64,000 bases of DNA from WVZL01 sp041862375 (GCA_041862375.1 JBGVTE010000084.1:1-64000); one strand, 5' to 3'. Shown: positions 35,183-44,849, numbered from the stretch's first letter. The notes: generated from the letters alone by a model not told the origin. A program made the numbers and translations.

Positions 35183-37266
35183 TTTTTCTCCTTTAATGCC
35201 TCGACGTTCTTTTTAATTTGAGGCTGATTGGCATCTATTTCCAAGGATTTTTCCCAGGCCAGCAAGGCCTCCTCTGCATTTCCCAGCTGGAAATAGCATT
35301 CGCCCAAGGCATTTAAAACATGTATGTTCAGCCCGTAGGCAGTAAGGATTTTATCAAAAATATCGATAGCTTTGTCTAACTTCCCCATATTCTGGTAAGC
35401 TTTACCCATCATAAAATAAATCTCGTATTTTGGCTGTGGCTTGCTCAAAAAAGGAAGAAGAAGAGGTTCAACCTTCTCGTATTCAGCCAAGACCATATAG
35501 AGACGGGCTAAATTCAGAGCAAAATCCTCTGAATCTGGCTTTTTTTGGAAAGCTTTCTCCATGTTAGTTCGAGCTTCACCTATTTTGCCAGAGTTAAAGA
35601 GCTGGGTTCCAATAACATGGTAATAAACAGGGTCATTAGAGTCTGGTAATATTTTTGAATAAATCCAGGGACGGGCAATAGCTGCAAGATATGTGATATC
35701 AAATTCATCGCTTTCAAAAAGCACCTCCCGTCCTTCTGCCATCAAAGAAACCTGCACTCTGTAGTGGGCAGGAGGGAAATCCTGAAGGGAAAATTCTTCA
35801 ACAATATTGGGTAAATCTGGGAATTCAGTGACTTTTTTGGAAATGGAACGAAATGCCTCCCCGCTCTTGTAAAACGTGAACCTTACCTCTCCCTTTTCCC
35901 TCAAGTACTCGTTAATTCCGTGAATCTGAAAAGCCACTACCAGTGGATCCTGCTTGAGAAAGACTCTATTTGGCTGAAAATATACCTGGTACTGGCCCAG
36001 GCAAAAGGGCTTGAGCTTGCTCGTTATACCTTCTGATTGGATGCGCTTGACCTTGTATCCTAAAATCATGGAAACCATCTGGAGCGGAGTTTCCTCTTGA
36101 GGAATGAGAATGTCTCGTTCCAAAGAAGTAAACTCTTTAGATACTTCATTCTTCACAAGTACTGAAAACTTATAGCTTCCGGGGATAATGGGGAACATAT
36201 CATGAATGTTGAAGGGAATACGGCTCAAACTTTTCATCCTTTCCTGATCAAACTCAAGAGAAATCGTCTTCTCATACTGGTAAATTATTTTTCCCTCCAA
36301 GTTTGTGATTGTTCCGTTAAGTTTGAGGTTTGTATAATACTTATTCTCGTAGAAATTAACAGAAAGCCTGTCTGGCTGGATGGCATAGTGAACAAAATAA
36401 ACTCCCGAAGGTTCCTTAATAACTTTGACTGAAGTGTCGCTGTCGATGTAGTTGGCTGTATATTCAACCTCCACGATATCTTTATACTGAAGGAATTTTT
36501 GGGCATATCTATCTTCAATTTGTCGGCGGGGAACAGTTTCCACCTTCTGGATCAGCAGATCGGAAGCCAAAGAAGGACGGCCAAACGCTGCAGATTCTTC
36601 TCCTGGGATTAGAGAGAGAGAAACATCGGCTAGATTGGGTTCCAATTCCATCAATTTCTTATACGCCTCGAAATAGTCTGCCGGGTCTCCCCAGTATGAA
36701 GTCATTAGTGCCTGGGGGCCATCTTTTAAAGGACTGTAGAGTCTGTACTCACCTGTGAAACTCTCCTGGTAAAAAACAAGGTTAAATCCAGGCGGAAGGC
36801 CCAGGTTTGTCTTTCCCTGATAAAACCAGACCTCCGCAGGATATGTCATGGTTTTTCCCTCGAACCTTTGAATGTCATTTGGCTCCCCGAGAATAATGTA
36901 AATCCTTCCTCTGTCTGTTTTCCAGCCTGCCTTCGGAGTACCCCTACCGAAGTAACGGTTTGCATGATTTATGCGGCTGTAGTGCTCTTGTTTAGCCTCA
37001 TTCTCAGGAGTTCCTGGCGTGGGATCACGCTGCTTCCAGAAAGCTTCAATGAACAGGTCTCTCTCCCTGTCTGTTTTAAGTTCAAGAAAGACCTCGCTTT
37101 CACGGGGGAGGATTATATACATAACTTCCTCTTCCAGCCATTTCTTGTGCCGGGGAGGGAGTTCGCTTACCTTAGTCTTTGCTGCCTCGACAGGCAACAT
37201 AAATGAGAATAAGAGGATTACAATCGCCAGCTTCTTTCTCACTTGAGAGCTCCTTTCAGTAACCAT
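35179..37266 (-). CDS. GWxTD-domain protein with C-terminal TPR repeats, paralogue 3
   Basis: A 695-residue exported protein (leader LAIVILLFSFMLPVEAA). The GWxTD domain sits at about 40-200 with FWKQRDPTPGTPENEAKQEH and AGWKTDRGRIYIILGEPNDI. A beta-rich middle follows, then TPR repeats from about 560 (YYHVIGTQLFNSGKIGEART, VLNALGECYFQLGNAEEALL). It is the first and largest gene of the GWxTD series. The domain order suggests a periplasmic scaffold that binds partners through its TPRs. Function unknown. Confidence 0.87.
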   Translation of the reverse strand: MVTERSSQVRKKLAIVILLFSFMLPVEAAKTKVSELPPRHKKWLEEEVMYIILPRESEVFLELKTDRERDLFIEAFWKQRDPTPGTPENEAKQEHYSRINHANRYFGRGTPKAGWKTDRGRIYIILGEPNDIQRFEGKTMTYPAEVWFYQGKTNLGLPPGFNLVFYQESFTGEYRLYSPLKDGPQALMTSYWGDPADYFEAYKKLMELEPNLADVSLSLIPGEESAAFGRPSLASDLLIQKVETVPRRQIEDRYAQKFLQYKDIVEVEYTANYIDSDTSVKVIKEPSGVYFVHYAIQPDRLSVNFYENKYYTNLKLNGTITNLEGKIIYQYEKTISLEFDQERMKSLSRIPFNIHDMFPIIPGSYKFSVLVKNEVSKEFTSLERDILIPQEETPLQMVSMILGYKVKRIQSEGITSKLKPFCLGQYQVYFQPNRVFLKQDPLVVAFQIHGINEYLREKGEVRFTFYKSGEAFRSISKKVTEFPDLPNIVEEFSLQDFPPAHYRVQVSLMAEGREVLFESDEFDITYLAAIARPWIYSKILPDSNDPVYYHVIGTQLFNSGKIGEARTNMEKAFQKKPDSEDFALNLARLYMVLAEYEKVEPLLLPFLSKPQPKYEIYFMMGKAYQNMGKLDKAIDIFDKILTAYGLNIHVLNALGECYFQLGNAEEALLAWEKSLEIDANQPQIKKNVEALKEKK

Positions 37267-37727
37267 ATTTAAATTAATATTATGTTATGTATTTTCGTAG
37301 ACCTCACAAATGCTTACTTTATAAATTAACTCTATAAGGGAATAAATTCAAGACAGCAATATCGTATGTAAGCATCTTTTTTTCCGTGATAAAGAAAGAA
37401 AAGCGTGGGTATACAGTGAAGAAGGTCGTATGAGTGTGATTTGTCTCGTCTCTTTCGCATCCTCTGTTTATATCTTGCTTTCTGAGCGGCTACTCTGACC
37501 ACCTGGATAAAGGTAGAGTTTAACATTATTATGCAATCTTTGTGCCAAAAAATTAACATTTCTTTTGTCTGGTTTATCGCCTGTTTCTCACAACGCTCTC
37601 TTTTATTGATAGTTGGACAGCTCAGATTTTCACCCTGGGTCTGCCTTGTGTGCTTTTTTATTGCTGCTTTTTGTTTGGACTAAGGCATCACTCTCTTCGC
37701 TTTCTGCCTCCTGCCCCTCTATTATTT
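37267..37727. other. Intergenic stretch holding half of an AAGCATC element
   Basis: 460 bases between the radical SAM gene and GWxTD paralogue 3. Bases 37370-37433 match the left end of the element at 53656-53872 (AAGCATCTTTTTTTCCGTGA then AAGCGTGGGTATAC). The rest shows no gene, and the small frames present are inside the repeat. Confidence 0.7.
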
Positions 37728-39065
37728 TTACTTTAAAAGTTGTTTCAGGGTTTCAAAATCTTTAGCGGCGAAATTCCCCCAAAGGTAAGGAAATGTCAGT
37801 TTGTTATGAAAAAGGGGGTCAGCATCCTCAGCGATAATCCCATTCTCCACTAACGTAATCCACTCAGCAGTGCCAGGAATAGGAGAAAAGTAAGCTAATC
37901 GAGGTCTTGCCCCTAATCTCCGAACATAAACAATGCTTTCTCTTATCCCAGAAATTTCCTGGTCTGGAAGGCCAACCATTAAATAAACATTTATGTCTTG
38001 GCGGCTGTATCCTGCATTCTCCAGGTGGTATAAAGCTTTCTCTAAATCACTGGCCGAAACCTTGGAAGAAGCTTTGGCTAAAACTTTATCCTCACATGAT
38101 TCTTGGCTCAGGAAAACCGACTGAAAATTTGCCCTTTTAAAAAGCGTAGCAAGTTCAGCATCAATCTCTCTCAAGTGAAGGCCGTTGGGAGTGTGAAAAG
38201 CTACAGGAATTTTTTTCTCAATTACTCCTTCTAAAAGAGGAATGAGACAGTGTTCTTTTCGAAGGAGGAGAGCATCGTCATAGAAGGCAAAGTTTCGAGT
38301 ATGGAACTTGCGGCAATTATTCTCTATCTCAAAAATAATGGAGGAAGGTCTCCTCTGTTCAAACTTCTTATAGAGTAGAGGCGTCGCGCAAAAGGAGCAG
38401 GCGAAAGGACAGCCTCTTGAAGTTAAAAGTGGAAGGTTCTGCTTGTTCCTTAAAAAATCGAATCCCGGGAAGGGAAGTTCTTCAATAGATTCAACATGGA
38501 CTTCAGGAATATGCCCATCGCCAAAGACTTCTCTCAGTAAAGGAAAGACTTTCTTCTCACCAGGGCCCTGAACAACAAAATCGACCCCGGTGAATCTCCG
38601 GGCATGCTGGGGCATTAAAGTAGCGTAAACTCCACCTAAAACAATTGGAACGCGACCAAATTTCTTCCTTACGAGGTCAACCACGAGCTGGACTCCGGGA
38701 TACCAGTACGTCATAGTGCAGGTTATAAGCACAAGGTCTGGAGCAGGAACACGACCAAGCTCTTGGAGGAAAATAGGCATAGGAATTCCGTAGCGAGAAT
38801 ATTTCCGTGGTACGTCTTTCAGAACAAAGGGTTTGGGAACTTCTTCTTTGAGAAAAGGGCCTCTTCCATCTCGCTTTACTTTTATTTTCCTGGGCAAAAG
38901 TGGGTGGTAGCGGTCCAAGCAGTCAATGAAACTCATACGGAAATCTGTATATTTTCTAAGGAGTGAGGCTATGTAGAGGAGCCCTAAAGGTCTCAGCCAG
39001 AAATCATAGGCAGTAAAGTCATAAATCCAGGGATTAACGAGAAGAATGTCCTTTCTGGATGGCAT
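37728..39065 (-). CDS. B12-binding radical SAM protein
   Basis: A 445-residue protein. The N-terminal half is a B12-binding-like Rossmann domain (ILLVNPWIYDFTAYDFWLRP, 7-26; PIVLGGVYATLMPQHARRF). The radical SAM core begins with SRGCPFACSFC, the three Cys of the 4Fe-4S cluster. NVYLMVGLPDQ and YFSPIPGTAEW are later core motifs. Such enzymes often methylate unactivated carbons or rearrange lipids or cofactors, but the substrate here is unknown. A TATAAC box only 6 bases ahead of the ATG suggests a very short or absent leader. Confidence 0.87.
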   Translation of the reverse strand: MPSRKDILLVNPWIYDFTAYDFWLRPLGLLYIASLLRKYTDFRMSFIDCLDRYHPLLPRKIKVKRDGRGPFLKEEVPKPFVLKDVPRKYSRYGIPMPIFLQELGRVPAPDLVLITCTMTYWYPGVQLVVDLVRKKFGRVPIVLGGVYATLMPQHARRFTGVDFVVQGPGEKKVFPLLREVFGDGHIPEVHVESIEELPFPGFDFLRNKQNLPLLTSRGCPFACSFCATPLLYKKFEQRRPSSIIFEIENNCRKFHTRNFAFYDDALLLRKEHCLIPLLEGVIEKKIPVAFHTPNGLHLREIDAELATLFKRANFQSVFLSQESCEDKVLAKASSKVSASDLEKALYHLENAGYSRQDINVYLMVGLPDQEISGIRESIVYVRRLGARPRLAYFSPIPGTAEWITLVENGIIAEDADPLFHNKLTFPYLWGNFAAKDFETLKQLLK

Positions 39066-39085
39066 ATGTCCGTTATAGGATCATA

Positions 39086-39187
39086 TCTACACTTTTAACT
39101 TTTTCATAATAAGAAAAATGCGCTTTCCCTTTGGCAATTTATTTATTCTCTTCTAGATAAAAAAGTTAAAAGTGTAGACTTAACCCT
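39086..39187. repeat. REP hairpin, family B (inverted pair)
   Basis: TCTACACTTTTAACTTTTTC at 39086 is mirrored by GATAAAAAAGTTAAAAGTGT then AGACTTAACCC at 39158-39187. The pair could fold into a hairpin with about 18 paired bases. It lies between the radical SAM start and the tRNA-Leu 3' end, where it might also end the tRNA transcript. Confidence 0.75.
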
Positions 39188-39198
39188 CCTGATAACGG

Positions 39199-39286
39199 TG
39201 GTGCGGAAGGTGGGACTCGAACCCACACGGTCTAACAGACCATAAACTCCTGAGGCTTACGCGTCTACCAATTCCGCCACTTCCGC
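39199..39286 (-). tRNA. tRNA-Leu (anticodon CAG), CCA encoded
   Basis: On the minus strand the acceptor GCGGAAG pairs with CTTCCGC, and the D-arm reads GGCGGAATTGGTAGACGC. The anticodon loop CTCAGGA gives CAG. A long variable arm (TGGTCTGTTAGACC) marks a class II tRNA, and the T-arm is GTGGGTTCGAGTCCCAC. Discriminator A is followed by a genomic CCA at 39201-39199. It reads CUG codons. Confidence 0.97.
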
Positions 39287-39340
39287 ACTCAACACTCTCT
39301 TAAGAAAACAAACAAAATATTTGTTGCTTTTTCATTGCTT

Positions 39341-39369
39341 ATTATAATCTCTGCAAAAAAAAGAGTAAA
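39341..39369 (-). promoter_or_regulatory. Sigma-70-type promoter of tRNA-Leu
   Basis: Minus strand TTTACT (39369-39364), 17 bases, TATAAT (39346-39341). It is about 55 bases upstream of the mature tRNA 5' end. Confidence 0.7.
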
Positions 39370-39372
39370 GAC

Positions 39373-39401
39373 TTGACAAAACACTGTTCTGTACTTATTT
39401 T
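39373..39401 (+). promoter_or_regulatory. Sigma-70-type promoter of the baeRF-like gene
   Basis: TTGACA (39373-39378), 17 bases, TATTTT (39396-39401). It is arranged back to back with the tRNA-Leu promoter, the two -35 boxes being 3 bases apart. Leader to the ATG is about 90 bases. Confidence 0.65.
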
Positions 39402-39497
39402 AGGAGAGCGTGAACATTTCCTCTAGACCCGCGCTTAATACCTATATCTACTATTTTTTCTTTGTCTTCCCCTATTTAATCTGCCAAAGGAGGTCAG

Positions 39498-40643
39498 ATG
39501 AAATTATTGGAACGGAAACAGATCGAAACGCTCAACGAATTTAAAAGCAGAGATTTCCTCACCACTTCCTTTTACCTCGATACCGATAAGAGCAAGAGGA
39601 CAAAAAAAGAAATAAATCTCGCCTTTAAAAATCTCATCGGAAAAAACAGAACCCAGGCAGACAAAATGGACGTAAGCAGAGAAAAAAGAGAATCTCTAAA
39701 TCAAGACCTTGATAAAATAAATCATTTTTTCAAACAGAATAGTGCTTCTTACAATTATCCAGGGCTGGCGATATTTTCCTGTGCCAGGGAAGACTTCTGG
39801 CAAGTTTTTAGCCTTCCTGATCCCCCACGAAACACAGTATTCTTTGACCACAATCCTTATGTCAGACCCCTCTCTGCAATACTCGATGAATACCACCGAA
39901 TCTGCACACTTCTCATCAACCGCAGAGAAGCTGCCTGGTATGAAGTCTACATGGGAGAAATATCACGGCTCAAACATCTCACTGCTGACGTTCCACCCGA
40001 AGTAAGAGAAGGAGGTTGGGAGGGTTACGAATCTAAAAGAATTGAAAGACACGTAGCTACTCACCTCCGCGAGCATTTTAAGAATGTAGCCCAGATTACG
40101 TTTAACTTTTTCAAAAAAAATCATTTTAACTGGCTCTTTTTAGGATGCAAAGATGAACATTGTGTAGAATTTGAATCCCTTCTTCACCCTTATACAAAAA
40201 GCTCTCTGAAAGGCAGAGTCAAAGCCAAGTCCAGCGATTCTGTGGACAAAGTGCTAAAAGAATCTCTTCAATTGGAAAAGAAACTTAAAAAGGAAGAAGA
40301 GGATGAAATTATTGATCAACTTATATCAGAATTGGAAAAGGGAGGATTAGCAATCTCTGGAGTAAAAGATACGCTTAAGAAATTGAACCGCGGCGAGGTT
40401 CAGACTTTAGTCATTACCCGCAATTTCGCAAAACCAGGAAAAATTTGCCCTAGGTGCAATTTCCTTTTTTTAGATGAGCTCCGGTGTCCCTCATGCCGGA
40501 TAAAAACTGAAAGAGTTGTTGATGTCATTGATGAAGCAGTAGAAGCATCGATGGATAAAAAATCTCGGGTAAAACATATCAATCCACCTTCGAAACTCAG
40601 GAGGTACGGAAATATAGGTGCCTTCCTGAGGTATAAAACATAA
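39498..40643 (+). CDS. baeRF-type (eRF1-like) protein with C-terminal zinc ribbon
   Basis: A 381-residue protein that resembles the bacterial/archaeal eRF1-like (baeRF) group. An N-terminal alpha/beta domain (DFLTTSFYLDTDKSKRTKKE) is followed at about 170 by EGGWEGYESKRIERHVATHL, a loop placed like the GGQ of release factors but reading GGW. Next is an eRF1 domain-3-like half and a zinc ribbon with CPRC and CPSC near 315-330. Relatives are proposed to release stalled peptides, but activity has been shown for few. GGAGG precedes the ATG. Confidence 0.75.
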   Translation: MKLLERKQIETLNEFKSRDFLTTSFYLDTDKSKRTKKEINLAFKNLIGKNRTQADKMDVSREKRESLNQDLDKINHFFKQNSASYNYPGLAIFSCAREDFWQVFSLPDPPRNTVFFDHNPYVRPLSAILDEYHRICTLLINRREAAWYEVYMGEISRLKHLTADVPPEVREGGWEGYESKRIERHVATHLREHFKNVAQITFNFFKKNHFNWLFLGCKDEHCVEFESLLHPYTKSSLKGRVKAKSSDSVDKVLKESLQLEKKLKKEEEDEIIDQLISELEKGGLAISGVKDTLKKLNRGEVQTLVITRNFAKPGKICPRCNFLFLDELRCPSCRIKTERVVDVIDEAVEASMDKKSRVKHINPPSKLRRYGNIGAFLRYKT

Positions 40644-40665
40644 AAAAAGTAGCCTGTCCCCTTTT

Positions 40666-43600
40666 TTATTTAAAAGAGGTGCGAGTGACCAAGGAGTAAA
40701 TTATAGGGATCACAAAGAGTGTCAGCAACGTCGTCGCCATTAATCCGCCGATCACTGTGACTGCCATGGGTGCTCTCATCTCAGCCCCTTCTGAAACACT
40801 CAGGGCCATGGGCATCATCCCCAAAATTGTTGTGAAAGCTGTAATTAAAACTGGCCGCAGTCGAACAGAAGACGCTTGAAGGATAGCCTCGCTCTTTTCA
40901 ACTCCTCTCCGCTTCAACTGATTCATGTAGTCCACCATGACAATACCGTTGTTGACAGCAATCCCGCCGAGCATGATAAAACCTATGAGCACGGGGAGGC
41001 TGACGGGTTTTCCCGTGAAGAGCAAAGCTAATATTACTCCAATGAGACCAAGAGGAATTGTGAACATGATCACGAAGGGATGAACAAAGGATTCGAACTG
41101 CGAGGCCATGATCATGTATACCAAAAGAGTTGCCAGTGCAAAAGCTCCAGCCATGATGAGAAACGCTTCCTGCATTTGTTCATACTGACCGCCGAGTTCA
41201 ACGAAATATCCTGAAGGCATCCCTCTCTCTATATCAGCTATCTTCCCTTTAATGTCTCTCACTATACTCCCTAAATCTCTTCCGGCTATATTGCCAGTTA
41301 CAGTTATCTCTCGAGCTTGATTTTCCCGGGTTATCCTGATGGGCCCTTCTCCCTGTGATATCGATGCTACCTGGTCTAAGCGAACCATATTGTTTAAAGG
41401 TGTCATTATGGGAATATTCTTTATATCATCTAAGCTGTCCCGTGATTCCTTGTTAAACCGGACTCTGATATCGATTTCTTCGCTTCCTTCACGAAACTGT
41501 GTGGCCACCTTCCCTAAAGATGCAGTCTGAACGGTGTTGGCAACTTGGCTTACCATCAATCCCAGACGAGAAGCTTGCTCCCTGTTAACCCTGATGTGGT
41601 ATTCAGGTTTGGCCTCAGCCATGGTATGGGTCACATCTCTCAGCCCTTCTATATCTTTTATCCTCTCTACCATGTTATCTGCGATTTCTTTAAGAATAGT
41701 AAGGTCTTTCCCGAAAATCTTTACCTCAACTGGAGTCTGAGCTCCACCCATCATCTGGCTTAAATCCATGGCCTCAAATTTCACGTCTTTCAGTTTCGGG
41801 AGTTTACCACGAATCTTCTCCATAATTTCTATATCCAAGAGCGACCTCTCACTTTTCTTTACCAATCCAACCCAGACTATTCCCTCGTGAGTGCCTGTGG
41901 TACTGAATCCTCCTGCCAAATCAGCAGGGCTCTCCTCAGCTTGAGAGCCGACTTGGGCTGAAACTGTTTCCACTTCAGGCTGTGTTGCTAATACATCTTC
42001 CACCAGAGAAACAACACGGTTTGTCTCTTCGAGAGCGGTCCCGACAGGCATCTTTACAGACAGTATGAGCATATCTCTATCCATATGCGGCATGAATTCT
42101 GTCCCCAGGAAGGGAACAATGACAAAAGAGAGCAAAAACAGGCCTAAAACTCCACCAAGAACCCACCACCTTCGGCGAAGAGCCTGGTGCAGTATTTTAC
42201 GGTAGAAATTTCTGACACCTTCAAACTGCCTTTTTCTCACTTTCTTTCCCTCTTTGTCATACCTGTTATTTGCTTTGAAAATAAGTGAGGCAACCATAGG
42301 GACAACGGTAAGAGCCACGAAAAGAGAAGCAAGGAGAGAAAACGCTATAGCCAGAGCCAATCCTCGGGTCAGCTTCCCGGTGATACCCTGAGCGAACACC
42401 ATCGGGAAAAATACAGCGATAGTCGTTAAGGTCGAGGCAGTAATAGCCATTCCCACCTCAGAGGCGCCTTTTTTTGCAGACTCATTCTTCTCTTTTCCTT
42501 CTTCCATGTGGCGAAATATATTTTCAATAACCACGATAGAATTGTCCACAAGCATTCCTATACCGAGGGCCAAACCTCCAAGAGTGAGGAGATTTATAGT
42601 GTATCCTGCAAGGTAAAATGCTATAAAGGTTGTGATAATAGAGAGGGGGATGGCCAAAAAGATTGTTATGGTCGGACGCCAGTTGCGAAGGAAGATCAAT
42701 ATGAACAAAATAGCCAGAATTCCGCCGACAAGTGCGTTGTTTCCTGTTCTGCGGATAACCTGTGTAATCATTTCTGACTGGTCCATGAAGGGGAAAAATT
42801 CTACATCAGGAGGAAGAGTCTTTTGTATTCGTGCCAGCTCTTTTTTCACAGCATTAGCTGCAGTAACAGAGTTGGCTCCAGAACGCTTGCTGATTACATA
42901 GAAGACTCCATTCTTACCCTGTATGCGGGCGAGAAATCTTCCCTCCTTCATGGTATCTCTGACCTCAGCCACATCCTTCAAGTAAACAGGCTGTCCAGCT
43001 TGTGTCGTTCCGACTACAGTATTACGGATATCATCAAGAATCTTGTATTCTCCAAGAGTCCTAACCAGAAACTCAGAATGTCTCTCTTCGATATAGCCTG
43101 CGGGAAGGTTCAGGTTTTCCATCCTGAGTGCAAGTAGAATCCGATCCAGAGCCAGATTATGAGATTCGAGAGCAGCCTTATCAACATCAACTAAAATCTC
43201 TCTCACTTCCATCGAAAATACCTGAGCTGAAGCAACACCATCAATCCTCTCCAGCCTGGGAGCCACTTCATCTTCTATTAACTCCTTCAATTCATAGGTG
43301 GGCATATCAGCAGTAATGCCTCCAAAAATGATAGGAAACTGGCCGATATCGAATTTAACTACTAGGGGATCAGTTGCCTCCTCAGGGATAAAATTCCGGT
43401 AAAGACCGACCTGATCTCTAACATCCTGGGCGGCAAAATCGAGATTGGTTCCCCACTCAAATTCAACCATGATTACAGAAGCGCCTTCCAGCGTTATCGA
43501 ATTGACTTTATTAACCCGGTTAACAGAACTTATGATTTGCTCTAAGGGTCTGGTAATCGTGTTTTCTATGTCTTCTGAAGAAGCTCCAGTGTAGACGGTA

Positions 43601-43743
43601 ATGACTGATACTGTTGGAAATTCAATATCAGGGAATAAATCAAGACCGAGCTGCGTAAAGGCTATAACGCCTAACACCACCAGAATCATGGCCAGCATGG
43701 CCGTCGTGACTTTTCGTTTAACAGAAAATTCTGGTATTTTCAT
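40666..43743 (-). CDS. RND multidrug efflux permease (AcrB/HAE1 family)
   Basis: A 1025-residue inner-membrane proton antiporter with the twofold RND layout: 12 membrane helices and two large periplasmic loops. Helix 4 carries GIGMLVDNSIVVIENIFRHM, with the paired Asp-like region of proton relay in VDNSIV. LGLDLFPDIEFPTVSVIT begins the first pore domain. It exports drugs or lipids through the adaptor and TolC-type channel encoded upstream. It overlaps the adaptor gene by four bases and is the last gene of the tetR operon. Confidence 0.95.
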   Translation of the reverse strand: MKIPEFSVKRKVTTAMLAMILVVLGVIAFTQLGLDLFPDIEFPTVSVITVYTGASSEDIENTITRPLEQIISSVNRVNKVNSITLEGASVIMVEFEWGTNLDFAAQDVRDQVGLYRNFIPEEATDPLVVKFDIGQFPIIFGGITADMPTYELKELIEDEVAPRLERIDGVASAQVFSMEVREILVDVDKAALESHNLALDRILLALRMENLNLPAGYIEERHSEFLVRTLGEYKILDDIRNTVVGTTQAGQPVYLKDVAEVRDTMKEGRFLARIQGKNGVFYVISKRSGANSVTAANAVKKELARIQKTLPPDVEFFPFMDQSEMITQVIRRTGNNALVGGILAILFILIFLRNWRPTITIFLAIPLSIITTFIAFYLAGYTINLLTLGGLALGIGMLVDNSIVVIENIFRHMEEGKEKNESAKKGASEVGMAITASTLTTIAVFFPMVFAQGITGKLTRGLALAIAFSLLASLFVALTVVPMVASLIFKANNRYDKEGKKVRKRQFEGVRNFYRKILHQALRRRWWVLGGVLGLFLLSFVIVPFLGTEFMPHMDRDMLILSVKMPVGTALEETNRVVSLVEDVLATQPEVETVSAQVGSQAEESPADLAGGFSTTGTHEGIVWVGLVKKSERSLLDIEIMEKIRGKLPKLKDVKFEAMDLSQMMGGAQTPVEVKIFGKDLTILKEIADNMVERIKDIEGLRDVTHTMAEAKPEYHIRVNREQASRLGLMVSQVANTVQTASLGKVATQFREGSEEIDIRVRFNKESRDSLDDIKNIPIMTPLNNMVRLDQVASISQGEGPIRITRENQAREITVTGNIAGRDLGSIVRDIKGKIADIERGMPSGYFVELGGQYEQMQEAFLIMAGAFALATLLVYMIMASQFESFVHPFVIMFTIPLGLIGVILALLFTGKPVSLPVLIGFIMLGGIAVNNGIVMVDYMNQLKRRGVEKSEAILQASSVRLRPVLITAFTTILGMMPMALSVSEGAEMRAPMAVTVIGGLMATTLLTLFVIPIIYSLVTRTSFK

Positions 43744-44849
43744 TCTATTACCTCTTTAATATCTAATTGAGCTCCTTCCTCAAGGCCGTAGTTGCCCACG
43801 ACAACAACCAGGTCTCCTTCCTTGAGTCCGCTTACAACCTCTATCCTGTCTGAATTTTGAAGGCCAAGGCTGACCTCTCTTCTCTCTGCTTTACTATCTC
43901 GAGCTAGAATAACATACTTATTCTCAAGGACAGCCTTCTGAGGAATAACCAGTGCGTCTTCATGAGTGCTCACCTCGAGCACTACTTCTCCGAATGTGTT
44001 AGGCCTCAGGATCAAACCTTTATTATTCACTCTAATCTCAACCTTGAATTTTTTTGTTAAGGGATCAGCAGCGAGGTTTACAAGAGACACACGCCCCTTA
44101 AAAACTTCTTCAGGAAAGGCTGCAACTTTGAGCATAGCCGTATGGCCTTTTTTGATTCGTACAATATCCTGATGCGAGACATCTATTTCTATTTTAACTT
44201 GAGAAAAATCCATCAATGTCAGGACTCCGCTGTTGGGAGAAAAACCTCCCATCATGGGATTAATAACATCGCCAACTTCTGCGTTTTTCGAAGCAATAAT
44301 TCCGCTGAAGGGAGCCTTCATGAGCGAAACGTCCAGGTTGTAGCTGGCCAGATTAACAGCAGCTCGTGCCTGCTGAAGCTGAGCTTCGGCTGCATCATAG
44401 GCAAGTCTCCCTTTTTCATACTGCTGGTCTGAGACTGCATTTTCACGTTTCAAACGCTCCATCCTCTCCATGTTTCTCTGGGCATCTTTAAAATTGGCTT
44501 CTGCAACAGCCAATCCTGCCTTTGCCTGCTCAAGCTGGAGCCGAATTGCTCTGGTGTCTAACTCGGCAAGAAGCTGCCCTTCCGGGACTCTGTCTCCCTC
44601 ATCCACATAAATCTTTGCGATTTTTCCTCCGACATCAGGAGTAATGGTTATCTCCTTCCATGCTTCGACAATTCCTGTATAAAAAAGTTTCTCTGAAATT
44701 TTTTGCTTTTTAACTTTAAAAACTTTAACAGGAGCAGCACCAAAAGTTTCTTCTTTTACGCCTTCTTCCTGGCCAGAGGGGCGGCAGGAGAATAAGGAAA
44801 TAATAAGAAACAGAGCAACAAAAACTTTAACCTCATTTATCTTTTTCAT
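43740..44849 (-). CDS. RND periplasmic adaptor (membrane fusion) lipoprotein
   Basis: A 369-residue adaptor. A lipoprotein leader (FLIISLFSC, Cys about 22) is followed by a lipoyl-like half (GKIAKIYVDEGDRVPEGQLL). An alpha-hairpin (about 105-160) comes next, then the second lipoyl half (MKAPFSGIIASKNAEVGDVI) and a beta-barrel. It bridges the permease and the outer-membrane channel. GGAGGAATC precedes the ATG. Confidence 0.95.
   Translation of the reverse strand: MKKINEVKVFVALFLIISLFSCRPSGQEEGVKEETFGAAPVKVFKVKKQKISEKLFYTGIVEAWKEITITPDVGGKIAKIYVDEGDRVPEGQLLAELDTRAIRLQLEQAKAGLAVAEANFKDAQRNMERMERLKRENAVSDQQYEKGRLAYDAAEAQLQQARAAVNLASYNLDVSLMKAPFSGIIASKNAEVGDVINPMMGGFSPNSGVLTLMDFSQVKIEIDVSHQDIVRIKKGHTAMLKVAAFPEEVFKGRVSLVNLAADPLTKKFKVEIRVNNKGLILRPNTFGEVVLEVSTHEDALVIPQKAVLENKYVILARDSKAERREVSLGLQNSDRIEVVSGLKEGDLVVVVGNYGLEEGAQLDIKEVIE

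Noticed and set aside
37332..37559. Minus-strand frame containing SYDLLHCIPTLFFLYHGKKD
   Set aside because: A similar frame (SYDLLHRIPTLFFPYHGEKD) occurs inside the element at 53656. Both come from the repeat and have no start signal, so they are repeat artefacts.
39199..39286. tRNA-Leu as an integration site
   Set aside because: No partial copy of the tRNA 3' end is seen downstream, and the neighbour is a REP hairpin.
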